64,000 nt of DNA, taken from Billgrantia montanilacus (lineage in GTDB: Bacteria > Pseudomonadota > Gammaproteobacteria > Pseudomonadales > Halomonadaceae). The position numbers were made by a program, and so were the translations under genes. The stretch is taken from contig NZ_QPII01000002.1 in assembly GCF_003336675.1 (NCBI RefSeq), positions 310,001 through 374,000 of the forward strand, read 5' to 3'. This document shows, piece after piece, positions 39,191 through 50,756 of this stretch (positions are counted from its first letter, which is position 1; each line of letters begins with the position of its first letter). A model generated the notes under the pieces. The model had not been told where the DNA came from. It made no database searches and saw only the letters and a list, made by a program, of their open reading frames with translations.

Positions 39191-39958
39191 TCAGTGAATA
39201 TCGCGCCAGTACTCGCGTTTGAGCAGATAGGCGAGCACGCCGAAGATGAAGATGAAGAGCAGCACCTTCGGCCCGAGCACCTGAGCCTGCAGCTTGGAAG
39301 GCTCGCCCACGTAGGCCAGGAAGTTGGTCAGGTCATAGACCGCTTCCTCGAACTCGTCCGGCTCCATGGAGCCGGGACGAGTGACCTGAAGCACGTCGCA
39401 GGACTGGTATTTGCCGGTCAGCGGATCGAGTTCGGCACCCTCGCCGGGGCGGTCGGTCTCGGCACAGACCTTCTCCTGGACCCCCTGCAGCGGCTCGAGC
39501 ACGTTGGGCATCGCCACCATGTCGAAGACCTCATTGTTCACCCCGTTAGGACGACTCGGGTCGCGGTAGAAGGTGAGCAGGTAGGAATAGACCCAGTCGG
39601 CGCTGCGCACCCGCGTCTGAAGGGTCAAGTCCGGCGCTGCGGCCCCAAACCAGTTGGCTGCATCATCGCGGTTCATGGCAATGTGCATCTGGTCGTTGTA
39701 GGCCAGGTCGGACGAGAAGATCAGATGCTCTTCCACCAGGTCCTGGGGCATGCCGAAATCCTCGGCGGCCCGCGCGAAACGCTGGTGCTCCAGGCTATGA
39801 CAGCCCATGCAGTAGTTGGTATAGAGCTGCATGCCCCTCTGCAACGATGCCTGATCGTTGAGGTCCGGCGTCATCGAGTAGGGCACGTCCTCGGCGGCAG
39901 CACCGAAGGCCGAGAAAGGCAGCAGCGCAAAGAGCAGTGCGAACAGTTGCTTTTTCAT
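39191..39958 (-). CDS. petC: Ubiquinol-cytochrome c reductase, cytochrome c1
   Basis: Heme c subunit of the bc1 complex; passes electrons from the Rieske protein to soluble cytochrome c. The 255-residue product has a signal peptide (about 22 residues), the heme site CMGCH (Cys50, Cys53, His54), the axial-Met region near VAMPNVLEPLQG and a C-terminal anchor helix (VLLFIFIFGVLAYLLKREYW). Its ATG overlaps the petB stop by one base (TAATG); a longer in-frame opening runs into petB. Confidence 0.95.
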   Translation of the reverse strand: MKKQLFALLFALLPFSAFGAAAEDVPYSMTPDLNDQASLQRGMQLYTNYCMGCHSLEHQRFARAAEDFGMPQDLVEEHLIFSSDLAYNDQMHIAMNRDDAANWFGAAAPDLTLQTRVRSADWVYSYLLTFYRDPSRPNGVNNEVFDMVAMPNVLEPLQGVQEKVCAETDRPGEGAELDPLTGKYQSCDVLQVTRPGSMEPDEFEEAVYDLTNFLAYVGEPSKLQAQVLGPKVLLFIFIFGVLAYLLKREYWRDIH

Positions 39959-41217
39959 TAGCCAGTCACCCTCTCCGGAACGGGTTTGGTCTTCTCCATC
40001 CGCGTATAGAACGGCATGAGCAGGAAGAAGGCGAAGTACAGTGCCGTGCACAGCTGAGCCACCGCCGTGCGCAGCGGAGTCGCCGGCAGTGCGCCGAGAA
40101 TGCCGAGGATGACGAAGCTGATGGCAAATATCACCAGCATCGACTTGGACATCCACCCCTTGTAGCGCATGGAGCGCACCGGGCTACGGTCCAGCCATGG
40201 CAGCACGAAGAGCACAGCAATGGCCCCGCCCATGAAGACCACCCCCAGGAACTTGGCATCCAGGCCAAAGAGGTTGAAGGTGATAGCCCGCAGGATCGCG
40301 TAGAAAGGCGTGAAGTACCACACTGGCGCAATGTGATCCGGCGTCACCATGGGGTTGGCCGGCTGGAAATTGGGCGCTTCAAGGAAGTAGCCACCGCCCT
40401 CCGGGAAGTAGAACACCACTGCCATGAAGACGAACAGGAATACCGCCACCCCGAAGATGTCCTTCACCGTGTAGTAGGGGTGGAACGGGATGCCATCCAG
40501 CGGCTTGCCGGTTTCATCCTTCTTGGCCTTGATGTCGATGCCGTCGGGGTTGTTGGAGCCAACCTCATGCAGGGCGATGATATGCAGCACCACCAGCGCC
40601 AGGATGACAATGGGCAGCGCCACCACGTGCAGGGCGAAGAAGCGGTTGAGTGTGATGCCGGAGATCAGGAAATCGCCTCGAATCCACTGGGTCAGGTCCG
40701 GCCCGATCACCGGTATCGCCGAGAATAGCGAGATGATCACCTGCGCGCCCCAATAGGACATTTGCCCCCAGGGCAGGAGGTAGCCCATGAAGGCCTCTGC
40801 CATCAACGCCAGGTAGATGGCCATGCCGAATATCCATACCAGCTCCCGTGGCGCCTTGTAGGAGCCATAGAGCAGGCCGCGGAACATGTGCAGATAAATG
40901 ACCACGAAGAAGGCTGTAGCACCGGTAGAGTGCAGGTAGCGAATAAGCCAGCCCCACTCGACATCACGCATGATGTACTCGACCGAGGCAAAGGCACCTT
41001 CGGCCGAGGGGTTGTAGCTCATGGTCAGCCAGATGCCGGTCAGTATCTGATTGACCAGCACCAACATGGCCAATGAGCCGAAGAAGTACCAGAAATTGAA
41101 GTTCCTCGGCGCATAGTACTTGGACAGGTGGTCCTGCCACATCTGCGTGGCAGGAAAGCGATCATCCACCCAGCGCATGAAGCCGCTTTCCGCCTTGACC
41201 TTATTCGGATTACCCAT
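39958..41217 (-). CDS. petB: Ubiquinol-cytochrome c reductase, cytochrome b
   Basis: Membrane core of the bc1 complex, holding both b hemes and the quinol oxidation and reduction sites. The 419-residue protein has the heme-ligand helices (LIRYLHSTGATAFFVVIYLHMFRGLLY; FFALHVVALPIVILALVVLHIIALHEVG), LLPWGQMSYWGAQVI and the Qo-site equivalent of PEWY in the PVWYFTPFYAILRA segment, here PVWY. It is contiguous with petA (sharing base 41217) and petC. Glu in the canonical PEWY is replaced by Val, a variant known in a number of gammaproteobacteria. Confidence 0.95.
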   Translation of the reverse strand: MGNPNKVKAESGFMRWVDDRFPATQMWQDHLSKYYAPRNFNFWYFFGSLAMLVLVNQILTGIWLTMSYNPSAEGAFASVEYIMRDVEWGWLIRYLHSTGATAFFVVIYLHMFRGLLYGSYKAPRELVWIFGMAIYLALMAEAFMGYLLPWGQMSYWGAQVIISLFSAIPVIGPDLTQWIRGDFLISGITLNRFFALHVVALPIVILALVVLHIIALHEVGSNNPDGIDIKAKKDETGKPLDGIPFHPYYTVKDIFGVAVFLFVFMAVVFYFPEGGGYFLEAPNFQPANPMVTPDHIAPVWYFTPFYAILRAITFNLFGLDAKFLGVVFMGGAIAVLFVLPWLDRSPVRSMRYKGWMSKSMLVIFAISFVILGILGALPATPLRTAVAQLCTALYFAFFLLMPFYTRMEKTKPVPERVTG

Positions 41218-41810
41218 CAGGCACTCTCCTCGTCTTCGCCAACGACGATCACGTCATCGCTCTCAAAGCGATACGGCGGCACTTCGAGATTGGTCGGTGC
41301 CGGCACGTTGCGGAATACGCGCCCCGCCAGATCGAAATAGGAACCATGACAAGGGCAGAAATAGCCCCCGGGCCAGGCGGCCATATCAACGTCATCAGGC
41401 TCGGGCCGGTAGAGCGGTGAGCAACCAAGATGGGTGCAGATCCCGATCAGCACCGAGATATCGGGCCGGATCGAACGCAGTGGACCCGTGACATATTGCG
41501 GCTGCTGCGGCTCGTTGGAATCCGGGTCGGCCAGACGATCGGGATCGAAGTTCTCGGTACGCTCGATCATGTCGTCGGTACGCCTGACAATCCAGACAGG
41601 TCGGCCTCGCCACTCGACGGTCATGCGCTGCCCCGTTTCAAGCTTCGAGACATCTGCGGTTACCGGTGCCCCCGCCGCTCGTGCCCTGGCACTCGGCTGC
41701 CAGGAAGCCACAAAGGGAACCGCCACTCCCACTGCACCCACCGCACCCACTACGGTGGTGGCACCCAGGAGGAGACGGCGCCGCCCTTTGTTCACGCCGT
41801 TATCTGCCAT
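41217..41810 (-). CDS. petA: Ubiquinol-cytochrome c reductase, Rieske iron-sulfur subunit
   Basis: Carries the 2Fe-2S cluster that takes the first electron from ubiquinol. The 197-residue protein has a twin-arginine-like start (KGRRRLLLGATTVVGAVG) that also serves as membrane anchor. The cluster motifs are CTHLGC (Cys125, His127 as ligands) and CPCHGS (Cys152, His155), with Cys130 and Cys154 forming the disulfide. It is the first gene of petABC and has its own promoter-like sequence behind the rpsI terminator. Confidence 0.96.
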   Translation of the reverse strand: MADNGVNKGRRRLLLGATTVVGAVGAVGVAVPFVASWQPSARARAAGAPVTADVSKLETGQRMTVEWRGRPVWIVRRTDDMIERTENFDPDRLADPDSNEPQQPQYVTGPLRSIRPDISVLIGICTHLGCSPLYRPEPDDVDMAAWPGGYFCPCHGSYFDLAGRVFRNVPAPTNLEVPPYRFESDDVIVVGEDEESA

Positions 41811-41890
41811 TGTATGGTTTCTCCCATCAGCTTACCCGTTGATCCAGCACGGGGGTGGTGTCCCGCGACCACGGATATAAAATCCGTCGT

Positions 41891-41919
41891 ATCTTAAGGA
41901 ATCCTGCCGCTTGGCACAA
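41891..41919 (-). promoter_or_regulatory. petABC promoter
   Basis: On the minus strand TTGTGC (41914-41919), 17 bases and TAAGAT (41891-41896), about 80 bases before the petA start and after the rpsI terminator. Confidence 0.55.
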
Positions 41920-41977
41920 GACAAAGCACGCCTGACCAAGGTGTAATTTCCAATGCAAAATTCTGTTTTTCAAAAGA

Positions 41978-42005
41978 AAAAACCCAGGCATTTGCCTGGG
42001 TTTTT
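41978..42005 (-). terminator. rplM-rpsI terminator
   Basis: AAAAACCCAGGCA (41978-41990) pairs with TGCCTGGGTTTTT (41993-42005) over a TT loop; on the minus strand a T-rich stretch follows directly. Confidence 0.9.
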
Positions 42006-42024
42006 CTGTCTGCAAGGAGTGCGA

Positions 42025-42414
42025 TCAGCGCTTGGAGAACTGCGGGCGACGACGCGCCTTGCGCAAACCGACCTTCTTACGCTCGACCTGGCGCGCGTCA
42101 CGAGTGACATAGCCGGCCGCACGCAGTGCAGGGCGGAAGTCCTCGTTGTACTCCATCAGGGCACGGGTAATACCGTGGCGAATAGCGCCGGCCTGAGAGG
42201 AGCCACCGCCACCCTTGACGGTGACATAGACGTCGAACTGACCCACGGTGTCGGTCAATTCCAGCGGCTGGCGAACCACCATGCGACCGGTGACTCGGCC
42301 GAAATACTGGTCCAGCTCGTGGCTGTTGACGGTAATCTTGCCGGTTCCCGGCTTCAGAAAGACACGGGCGGTGGATGTCTTGCGGCGCCCGGTACCGTAA
42401 TAGTGCTGTGTCAT
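42025..42414 (-). CDS. rpsI: 30S ribosomal protein S9
   Basis: Small-subunit ribosomal protein whose C-terminal tail reaches the P-site tRNA. The 129-residue product has [43 protein letters not shown] and the basic C-terminus [14 protein letters not shown], all standard. It lies 13 bases after rplM on the same strand. Confidence 0.98.
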   Translation of the reverse strand: MTQHYYGTGRRKTSTARVFLKPGTGKITVNSHELDQYFGRVTGRMVVRQPLELTDTVGQFDVYVTVKGGGGSSQAGAIRHGITRALMEYNEDFRPALRAAGYVTRDARQVERKKVGLRKARRRPQFSKR

Positions 42415-42427
42415 GGCAATGACCCCC

Positions 42428-42856
<429 letters not shown>

Positions 42857-43005
42857 GGATGAAATCACCACAATATAGATGTATTGGATCCTGCCGCCGG
42901 GTTGCCGGCTGGGGATCATCCCTATTCTTCTTGGTTGCCGCCACCGACAGCGACGACAACGTTCGAGCGAGGCGGCATTCTACACGACTCGCCGGCCCAT
43001 GATAA
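42857..43005 (-). promoter_or_regulatory. rplM promoter and structured leader
   Basis: On the minus strand TTATCA (43000-43005), 17 bases and TAGAAT (42977-42982) make a good promoter. The roughly 115-base leader contains two small hairpins (GGGA-TGA-TCCC and GCCGG-CAAC-CCGGC), which could take part in ribosomal-protein feedback; that is inference. Confidence 0.55.
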
Positions 43006-43013
43006 GGGGCCTG

Positions 43014-44198
43014 TCACGGTTTATGCGGCAGCGCCAGGTACTCGTGGGACTGCATCTCCTGGAGCCGAGACAGGGTGCGCTGAAATTCGAACTCGAGTCG
43101 GCCATCGGCATAAAGGGCCTCGGCGGGCGCCTCGGCTGAGAGCAGCAACTTGACGCCGCGGTCGTAGAACTCGTCGACCATGTTGATGAAGCGACGCGCC
43201 TGGTCGTCGGTCGATGCCCCCATGCGAGTCACATTGGACACCAGCACGGTATGGTACTCCCGAGCCAGCTCGATATAGTCGTTCTGGCTACGCGGCCCGT
43301 CGCACAGCTCGCGAAAATCGAACCAAACCACGTCGTCATGGAGCCGGCGTGCATGCAGCACGCGATGGTTGACCTCAATGGCCACGTCACGCTCCCCCTC
43401 GTGGCCAGCAATCTCGCGGAAGCTGCGTGCGAGCTCGGCTTCGGCCGCCGCGTCGAGGGGGGCATGGAAGATCTCGGCACGCTCGAGCGCCCGCAGTCGA
43501 TAGTCGATGCCGGAATCGACATTGACCACCTCACAGTGTCGCTTGAGCAGGTCGATGGCAGGCAGGAATCGTGCCCGCTGCAGCCCATCCTTGTAGAGTT
43601 CGTCGGGAACGATATTCGACGTCGCCACCAGCACGACGCCCCGCTCGAACAGCGCCTCGATAAGGTTGGCCAGGATCATCGCATCGGTGATGTCCTTGAC
43701 GAAGAATTCATCGAAACAGATCACCCGCGCCTCGGCGGCAAACTTGCCGGCAATCAGAGACAATGGGTTCTTCTCGCCCTTGTAGTGCCCGAGTTCATTG
43801 TGCACTCGCTGCATGAAGCGATGAAAGTGAGTGCGCATCTTGTCGGGAAACGGCAGCGACTCGTGGAAGGTATCGACCAGGTAGGTCTTGCCCCGCCCCA
43901 CCCCGCCCCAGAGATAGAGCCCCTGGATGGCTGGTAGCGTCGGCGCATCGTCAGATTTCTCGCGCCTGCCGAACAGGCCCGCCATCTTCGACTTGAGACC
44001 ACGCCCCGTAGTCACTGCCCTTGGCTCGACACGCGGCGTCGCGACCAGTTGATCGAAGAGACGCTGCAGGTGCATGACGGCCTGCTCCTGGGCCGGATCG
44101 TACTGGAAACCTTCACGCTCGATGTCGGCACGGTAACGCCCCAGCGGCGTATTACCGGGAGTCGAACGAGAATCCAGAGGGGTCGCAGTCGCGCACAT
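43014..44198 (-). CDS. zapE: Cell division ATPase ZapE (AFG1 family)
   Basis: Cytosolic ATPase that in E. coli associates with the Z-ring late in division and under low oxygen. The 394-residue protein has Walker A GGVGRGKTYLVD near residue 101, HFHRFMQRVHNELG, Walker B VICFDEFFVKDITDAMIL and the sensor VATSNIVPDELYKDGLQRARFLPAI. The start at 44198 has an AAGGA site; longer in-frame starts lack conservation. It is divergent from zapG. Confidence 0.94.
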   Translation of the reverse strand: MCATATPLDSRSTPGNTPLGRYRADIEREGFQYDPAQEQAVMHLQRLFDQLVATPRVEPRAVTTGRGLKSKMAGLFGRREKSDDAPTLPAIQGLYLWGGVGRGKTYLVDTFHESLPFPDKMRTHFHRFMQRVHNELGHYKGEKNPLSLIAGKFAAEARVICFDEFFVKDITDAMILANLIEALFERGVVLVATSNIVPDELYKDGLQRARFLPAIDLLKRHCEVVNVDSGIDYRLRALERAEIFHAPLDAAAEAELARSFREIAGHEGERDVAIEVNHRVLHARRLHDDVVWFDFRELCDGPRSQNDYIELAREYHTVLVSNVTRMGASTDDQARRFINMVDEFYDRGVKLLLSAEAPAEALYADGRLEFEFQRTLSRLQEMQSHEYLALPHKP

Positions 44199-44241
44199 GG
44201 CAATTCCTTGCTGACTTGGCTCGAAAGTTGGCAGGCTCGGC

Positions 44242-44337
44242 ATTATACGCACCCTGAAATCATTGCGCAGAATATTGGCCATCGCCACCCACCCACGGTG
44301 ACTGCGTTGACCGGCCCGCCGCCCACACCCCTATAAT
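44242..44337. promoter_or_regulatory. Divergent zapE / zapG promoters
   Basis: Minus strand: TATAAT (complement of 44242-44247) about 45 bases before zapE. Plus strand: TTGACC (44307-44312), 19 bases, TATAAT (44332-44337) before zapG. Nothing else is recognised between the genes. Confidence 0.5.
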
Positions 44338-44414
44338 GGGCCGTCAGGCGACCGTGTGCGGCGTCATGGCGACACCACGCGCTCAGCGTGTATCTGCATC
44401 AGGGGGAGAACCAC

Positions 44415-44864
44415 GTGGAATACGGCAACATCAACTGGCTCGTCGCCATCGTCAGCCTGCTGGCCGGCCTGGGCCTCGGCGGCCTGGGCTATCACCTGTT
44501 CGGCGCCTCAGCGGATCGCTTGCAGCGGCAGCGACAGCAGGTGGCAGAACGCGAGCGGGAACTGAGCGAACTCAAGGAAGGCCTGGGTGAGCATTTCTCT
44601 CAGGTTGGCATGATGGTCACCAACATACAGCGCGAAATCCGGACTCTCGAACACCGGATAACCGAAGACGCCAGCACCCTGAACTGCGAAACGCCGGCCA
44701 CCCGCCGTCTCGATGCGGCCGAGCAGAAGGTACTCGGCCCTCAGACCGACGAGGTCCCCACGCCCCGGGACTACGCCGATGGCACCGGCGGCACCCTGTC
44801 GGAGGATTTCGGGCTCAAGGGTAACAGTGACAAACCCGACTCCCCGCAGCCTCCACGCTACTGA
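44415..44864 (+). CDS. zapG: ZapG (YhcB, DUF1043) inner-membrane protein
   Basis: Cell-envelope and division-linked protein. The 149-residue product has an N-terminal transmembrane helix (about residues 6-24, WLVAIVSLLAGLGLGGLGY), then a coiled coil (about 30-95, DRLQRQRQQVAERERELSELKEGL...) and a disordered C-terminus, the DUF1043 layout. I place the start at GTG 44415, directly behind AGGGGGAGA; an ATG at 44388 would put residues with no conservation before the helix. It is divergent from zapE, as in pseudomonads. Confidence 0.85.
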   Translation: MEYGNINWLVAIVSLLAGLGLGGLGYHLFGASADRLQRQRQQVAERERELSELKEGLGEHFSQVGMMVTNIQREIRTLEHRITEDASTLNCETPATRRLDAAEQKVLGPQTDEVPTPRDYADGTGGTLSEDFGLKGNSDKPDSPQPPRY

Positions 44865-44894
44865 CAGGTCAGGAAGTAGGCCCCCTGCCCGGCG

Positions 44895-45656
44895 TTATGC
44901 CGGGTTGTCGATGTCGACGAAGCGGTGCTCGATGCCGAACTTCCGGACCAGCCACTCGCCCAGTGCCTGTACACCATAGCGCTCGGTGGCGTGATGCCCG
45001 GCGGCCAGGTAGTGGATACCGAGCTCTCGCGCCAGGTGGGTAGTCCGCTCGGAGATTTCACCCGAGACAAAGGCGTCGGCGCCGGCCTCCCAAGCCTGGG
45101 TAATCATGTCCTGCGCCCCGCCCGTACACCAGGCCAGACGCCGTATCGCTCCAACGCCTGGCGCCTCGATCAACAGTGGCTCACGCCCCAGGCAGCCAGC
45201 CACGTGGCTTGCCAGCTCGGCAGCCCCACGGGCTTGTGGAAGGCGGCCAATCCATATCAACCCCTCACCGATTTCGCCATCGACGCAGCCCTCCACCAGA
45301 AAATCCAACCGCCTGGCCAACTCGGCGTTATTGCCCAACTCGGCATGGGCATCCAGCGGCAGGTGGTAGGCAAGTAGATTGATGTCGTTCAGCAGCAGCG
45401 TCCGTATACGACGCTGCTTCATGCCGGTGATGGGAATCGGTTCGTTCTTCCAGAAATATCCGTGATGCACCAGCACCAGATCGGCCCCCCAGTCCACTGC
45501 TTCGTCAAGCAGCGCCTGGCAGGCGGTAACGCCTGTCATGACCCGGGCAATGCGATCACGCCCTGCCACCTGCAATCCATTGATCGTGTAATCCTTGAAG
45601 CGAGGCGCATCGAGCAGGGCGTCGCAGGTCCTTACCAGGTCATCGCGGGAAATCAT
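44895..45656 (-). CDS. Nif3-like dinuclear metal centre protein (YbgI family)
   Basis: Member of the Nif3/DUF34 family, a two-metal protein widespread in all domains with no firmly established reaction; GTP cyclohydrolase I type activity has been claimed for some members. The 253-residue product has LLDAPRFKDYTINGLQVAG, LVLVHHGYFWKNE (metal-binding His pair), LLAYHLPLDAHAELGNNAELAR and the C-terminal metal site LAAGHHATERYGV. The start at 45656 has no overlap with neighbours. It is convergent with zapG and divergent from the DegS/AlgW gene. Confidence 0.92.
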   Translation of the reverse strand: MISRDDLVRTCDALLDAPRFKDYTINGLQVAGRDRIARVMTGVTACQALLDEAVDWGADLVLVHHGYFWKNEPIPITGMKQRRIRTLLLNDINLLAYHLPLDAHAELGNNAELARRLDFLVEGCVDGEIGEGLIWIGRLPQARGAAELASHVAGCLGREPLLIEAPGVGAIRRLAWCTGGAQDMITQAWEAGADAFVSGEISERTTHLARELGIHYLAAGHHATERYGVQALGEWLVRKFGIEHRFVDIDNPA

Positions 45657-45759
45657 TCGGCCCTCCGGACAGCGGTTCACTTGGAATGTTACGATAACTC
45701 AATTGTAACGACTGCGCGGGGCGGCATCGACCGCGCCTCGCCGATCAGGAAAGCACCGC

Positions 45760-46977
45760 ATGCGTCGTCCGCTCTTAGCCTATGCCCTGCCCGTCCTCAT
45801 TGGCGTGCTGCTGGCCATCGTACTGCTCAACACCTTCCCGCAGTTGCTGGGACCTTCCCCAACCAAGCCACATGCCCCCACGCCAGAGGTGGAAGCGCCC
45901 AGTGAGCTGCAGCAACCGGTAGTGCGGGCCACCCCCGAGGTGCGCCAGGCCGCCCCCTTGAGCCGCATGCAGGGGCCCGTCAGCTATTCGGAGGCGGTGG
46001 AAAAGGCCGCCCCGGCGGTGGTCAATATCTACTCGTCACGGGTCGTCGCTCTAGAAGAGCATCCGATGATGTCAGACCCCTTCTTCCGTCAATTCTTCGG
46101 CGACGACCTCCCCAGCCAGCAGCGTTTTCTTTCCAGCCTGGGCTCGGGCGTCATCGTCAGCGAAGACGGCTATGTGCTGACCAACCATCACGTGATCGAC
46201 GGTGCCGACGAAATCCAGGTGGCCCTGCGCGACGGCCGTGAGACCCTGGCGCAGGTCATCGGCACCGACCCGGAAAGCGACCTGGCCGTGCTGCGTATCG
46301 ATCTGGAAGACCTCCCGGTGATCGTCCTTTATGACACCGAGGACGTAGCGGTCGGCGACATCGCCATGGCCATCGGCAACCCCTTCGGCGTAGGCCAGAC
46401 CGTGACCATGGGCATCATCAGCGCCACCGGTCGCACCCACCTGGGCCTGAGTGCCTATGAAGACTTCATCCAGACCGATGCCGCCATCAATCCCGGCAAC
46501 TCGGGTGGCGCCCTGATCAATGCCGACGGCGCCCTGGTAGGCATCAACACCGCCATTTTCTCACGCTCCGGCGGCTCCCAGGGGGTGGGGTTCGCCATAC
46601 CTACCCGCCTGGCACACAGCATTCTCGACGACCTGGTGACCCAGGGGCGAGTGATCCGCGGCTGGCTGGGCATCGAGGCGCAGGAGATCACCCCGGAGCT
46701 GGCCGCCTCCTTCGGTCTGCAGGCCCCTCGCGGGGTGGTGATCTCCGGGGTGGTGCCGGAAGGCCCCGCCGCCCGAGCAGGCCTCAGGCCAGGCGATGTG
46801 CTGCTGGAAGTCGATGACCGTCCGATCCTCGACGCCCGCGTGGCAATGAGCGACATCGCCGCCATCCAGCCCGGCGCCACGCTACCGCTGACGGTCGTGC
46901 GCAGCGGCGAGAAACTGAGCATCGAACTGGAAGTCGGGGAGCGGCCGCCCCCGCAGCCAAGACAGCCGGAACGCTAA
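45760..46977 (+). CDS. degS: DegS/AlgW-type periplasmic serine protease
   Basis: Membrane-anchored protease that senses misfolded outer-membrane proteins and starts cleavage of the anti-sigma factor in the sigma-E response. The 405-residue product has an N-terminal transmembrane anchor (about residues 5-23), a Pro-rich linker, a trypsin-like domain with His144 (TNHHVID), Asp174 (SDLAVL) and Ser248 (NPGNSGGAL), and a single PDZ domain from about residue 295. One PDZ domain and the anchor fit DegS/AlgW rather than DegP/DegQ. No rseA or rpoE is in the window. Confidence 0.9.
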   Translation: MRRPLLAYALPVLIGVLLAIVLLNTFPQLLGPSPTKPHAPTPEVEAPSELQQPVVRATPEVRQAAPLSRMQGPVSYSEAVEKAAPAVVNIYSSRVVALEEHPMMSDPFFRQFFGDDLPSQQRFLSSLGSGVIVSEDGYVLTNHHVIDGADEIQVALRDGRETLAQVIGTDPESDLAVLRIDLEDLPVIVLYDTEDVAVGDIAMAIGNPFGVGQTVTMGIISATGRTHLGLSAYEDFIQTDAAINPGNSGGALINADGALVGINTAIFSRSGGSQGVGFAIPTRLAHSILDDLVTQGRVIRGWLGIEAQEITPELAASFGLQAPRGVVISGVVPEGPAARAGLRPGDVLLEVDDRPILDARVAMSDIAAIQPGATLPLTVVRSGEKLSIELEVGERPPPQPRQPER

Positions 46978-47046
46978 GAGGCGCCCCGGCCACCGTCTAT
47001 CGGCCGAGGCCGCTACGAACCTACGAACGTGCGCTGAGCTTTCGCA

Positions 47047-47083
47047 AAAAGACCCTGCCCAGAATCGCTGGACAGGGTCTTTC
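47047..47083. terminator. Bidirectional terminator, degS / hisD
   Basis: AAAGACCCTG (47048-47057) pairs with CAGGGTCTTT (47073-47082), with an inner CCAG-AATCG-CTGG stem; A- and T-runs flank it. Confidence 0.8.
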
Positions 47084-47114
47084 GTGTTATCGCCCCGGAA
47101 ACGTCCGGCAAACG

Positions 47115-48437
47115 CTACTTCTGGATCCGGTATTCGGCCGAACGGGCATGGGCGGTCAACGACTCGCCCCGGGCGAGGATCGATGCCACCCGACCCAACT
47201 CCGACGCGCCCTCCCGAGAGCAGTTGATGATCGAGGAGCGCTTCTGGAAATCGTAGACCCCAAGCGGCGATGAGAAACGCGCCGTTCCCGATGTCGGCAG
47301 CACGTGATTGGGGCCGGCACAGTAGTCTCCCAGCGCCTCGGCGGTGTAGCGCCCCATGAAGATGGCACCCGCGTGGCGCACTTCCGGCAACAGCGCCTCC
47401 GGGTCGGCCATGGAAAGCTCCAGGTGCTCCGGCGCGATCCGGTTGATCAGGCGGAGCGCCTCTTCCCTGTTACGACAGTGAATCAGAGCGCCGCGACGGG
47501 ACAGCGACTGCCGCACGATTTCCTCTCGTTCCAGGCTCGGTAGCAGCCGCTCGATGGACGCCTCGACGGCGTTCAGGTGGCTGGCGTCCCAGCTGACCAG
47601 CAGAGCCTGGGCGTCCTCGTCATGCTCCGCCTGGGAGAAGAGGTCCATGGCCAGCCAATCGGGGTCGGTCCCACCATCGGAAACCACCAGGATCTCGGAG
47701 GGACCGGCGATCATGTCGATCCCCACCTGGCCGAATACCGCTCGCTTGGCCGTCGCGACGTAGATGTTGCCGGGCCCCACGATCTTGTCGACCCGGGGTA
47801 CCGTTTCGGTGCCATAGGCGAGCGCGGCTACGGCCTGGGCGCCGCCGATGGTGAAGACATGATCGACCCCGGCCAGATGCGCCGCGGCCAGCACCAGCTC
47901 GTTGAGCACGCCGTCTGGCGTGGGCACCACCATGACGATCTCGCGCACCCCGGCCACATGAGCGGGTATGGCATTCATCAGCACCGAGGAGGGGTAGGCC
48001 GCCTTGCCTCCGGGAACATAGATACCGGCACGATCCAGTGCCGTGACCTGCTGCCCCAGCACGGTACCGTCGTCTTCGGTGAAGGCCCAGGACTCCGGCT
48101 TCTGGCGCTCGTGATAGGCACGAACGCGCTCGGCCGCCTTCGACAAGGCGGCACGCTGCTCTTCGGGGAGGCCGATGAAGGCCTGCTCGAGCCGCTCCGC
48201 TCCGAGGGTCAGCTCTGCCATGCTAGACACGGCTAGCCGGTCGAAGCGATTGGAATACTCGATCAGTGCCGCATCGCCACGCGCCCTCACACCGGCGAGG
48301 ATGTCATCGACACGGCCCTGTATTTCGGCATCGGATACGCCTTCCCAGGCGAGCAGCGCATCGAGACGCGTCTCGAAATCGCCGTCGGCGGTGGAGAGCC
48401 GGGCGATCTCAACGGTATCGACAAGGGTTTCGCTCAT
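47115..48437 (-). CDS. hisD: Histidinol dehydrogenase
   Basis: Zinc enzyme that oxidises histidinol to histidine in two NAD-dependent steps. The 440-residue protein has [87 protein letters not shown] and [17 protein letters not shown]. The start at 48437 avoids the longer unconserved opening. It follows hisG by 67 bases. hisC, which comes next in pseudomonads, is missing; degS lies there instead, convergently. Confidence 0.97.
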   Translation of the reverse strand: MSETLVDTVEIARLSTADGDFETRLDALLAWEGVSDAEIQGRVDDILAGVRARGDAALIEYSNRFDRLAVSSMAELTLGAERLEQAFIGLPEEQRAALSKAAERVRAYHERQKPESWAFTEDDGTVLGQQVTALDRAGIYVPGGKAAYPSSVLMNAIPAHVAGVREIVMVVPTPDGVLNELVLAAAHLAGVDHVFTIGGAQAVAALAYGTETVPRVDKIVGPGNIYVATAKRAVFGQVGIDMIAGPSEILVVSDGGTDPDWLAMDLFSQAEHDEDAQALLVSWDASHLNAVEASIERLLPSLEREEIVRQSLSRRGALIHCRNREEALRLINRIAPEHLELSMADPEALLPEVRHAGAIFMGRYTAEALGDYCAGPNHVLPTSGTARFSSPLGVYDFQKRSSIINCSREGASELGRVASILARGESLTAHARSAEYRIQK

Positions 48438-48504
48438 GATGGAATTCGCCTCTACAAGGATGAAAGCAGTCGTAATACGCTGACTCGCCTGGCGGCCGAA
48501 GCGC

Positions 48505-49167
48505 TCAAGGTGAGAGGGCGTCTTCGGTAGCACGCCGCTTGCCTACCGCATCGGTGAGCCGCGCAATCAGCGGCTTGATCTGGGCATGTTTCATGGTCAT
48601 GGCCGCCTTGTTGACCACCAGACGCGTGCTGATCGGTGCAATCAGTTCCCGCGGCGACATGCCATTGGCACGCAGCGTATTTCCGGTATCGACGATATCG
48701 ACGATCTCGTCTGCCAGATTCATCAGCGGCGCCAGCTCCATGGCACCGTAGAGCTTGATCACCTCCGCCTGGATGCCCTGCTCCGCATAATACCGGCGCG
48801 CCACGTTGACGAACTTGGTGGCCACCCGGCGGCGCGCACGAGCCGGCTCGGCGCCGTCGATGCCAGCGGTCATCAGCTTGCACCGGGCGATCTCGAGGTC
48901 CAGTGGCTCGTACAAGCCCTCGGCACCGTGCTCGAGCAGCACGTCCTTGCCGGCAACCCCCAGGTCCGCGGCCCCCAGCTGGACATAGGTCGGCACGTCG
49001 GTGGCGCGTATGATTACCAGCTTGACGTTCGCCAGGTTGGTGTCGAAGAGCAGCTTGCGGCTCTTGCCCAGATCCTCTGCCGGGGTGATGCCGGCATCGG
49101 CCAACAGCGGCAGCGTTTCGTCGAGAATACGGCCCTTGGATAGGGCCAGAATCAGTTGCTTGCTCAT
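48505..49167 (-). CDS. hisG: ATP phosphoribosyltransferase, short form
   Basis: First enzyme of histidine synthesis, joining ATP to PRPP. The 220-residue product is the short HisG type, without the C-terminal regulatory domain, which elsewhere needs the HisZ subunit; hisZ is not in the window. Motifs: [32 protein letters not shown] region ([20 protein letters not shown]), and the PRPP-binding [16 protein letters not shown]. It lies 43 bases after murA on the same strand. Confidence 0.95.
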   Translation of the reverse strand: MSKQLILALSKGRILDETLPLLADAGITPAEDLGKSRKLLFDTNLANVKLVIIRATDVPTYVQLGAADLGVAGKDVLLEHGAEGLYEPLDLEIARCKLMTAGIDGAEPARARRRVATKFVNVARRYYAEQGIQAEVIKLYGAMELAPLMNLADEIVDIVDTGNTLRANGMSPRELIAPISTRLVVNKAAMTMKHAQIKPLIARLTDAVGKRRATEDALSP

Positions 49168-49210
49168 GGTCTCGCCTATGGTCGGGAAAAGCGCATGTCA
49201 AAGAAGCCGC

Positions 49211-50756
<1,546 letters not shown>

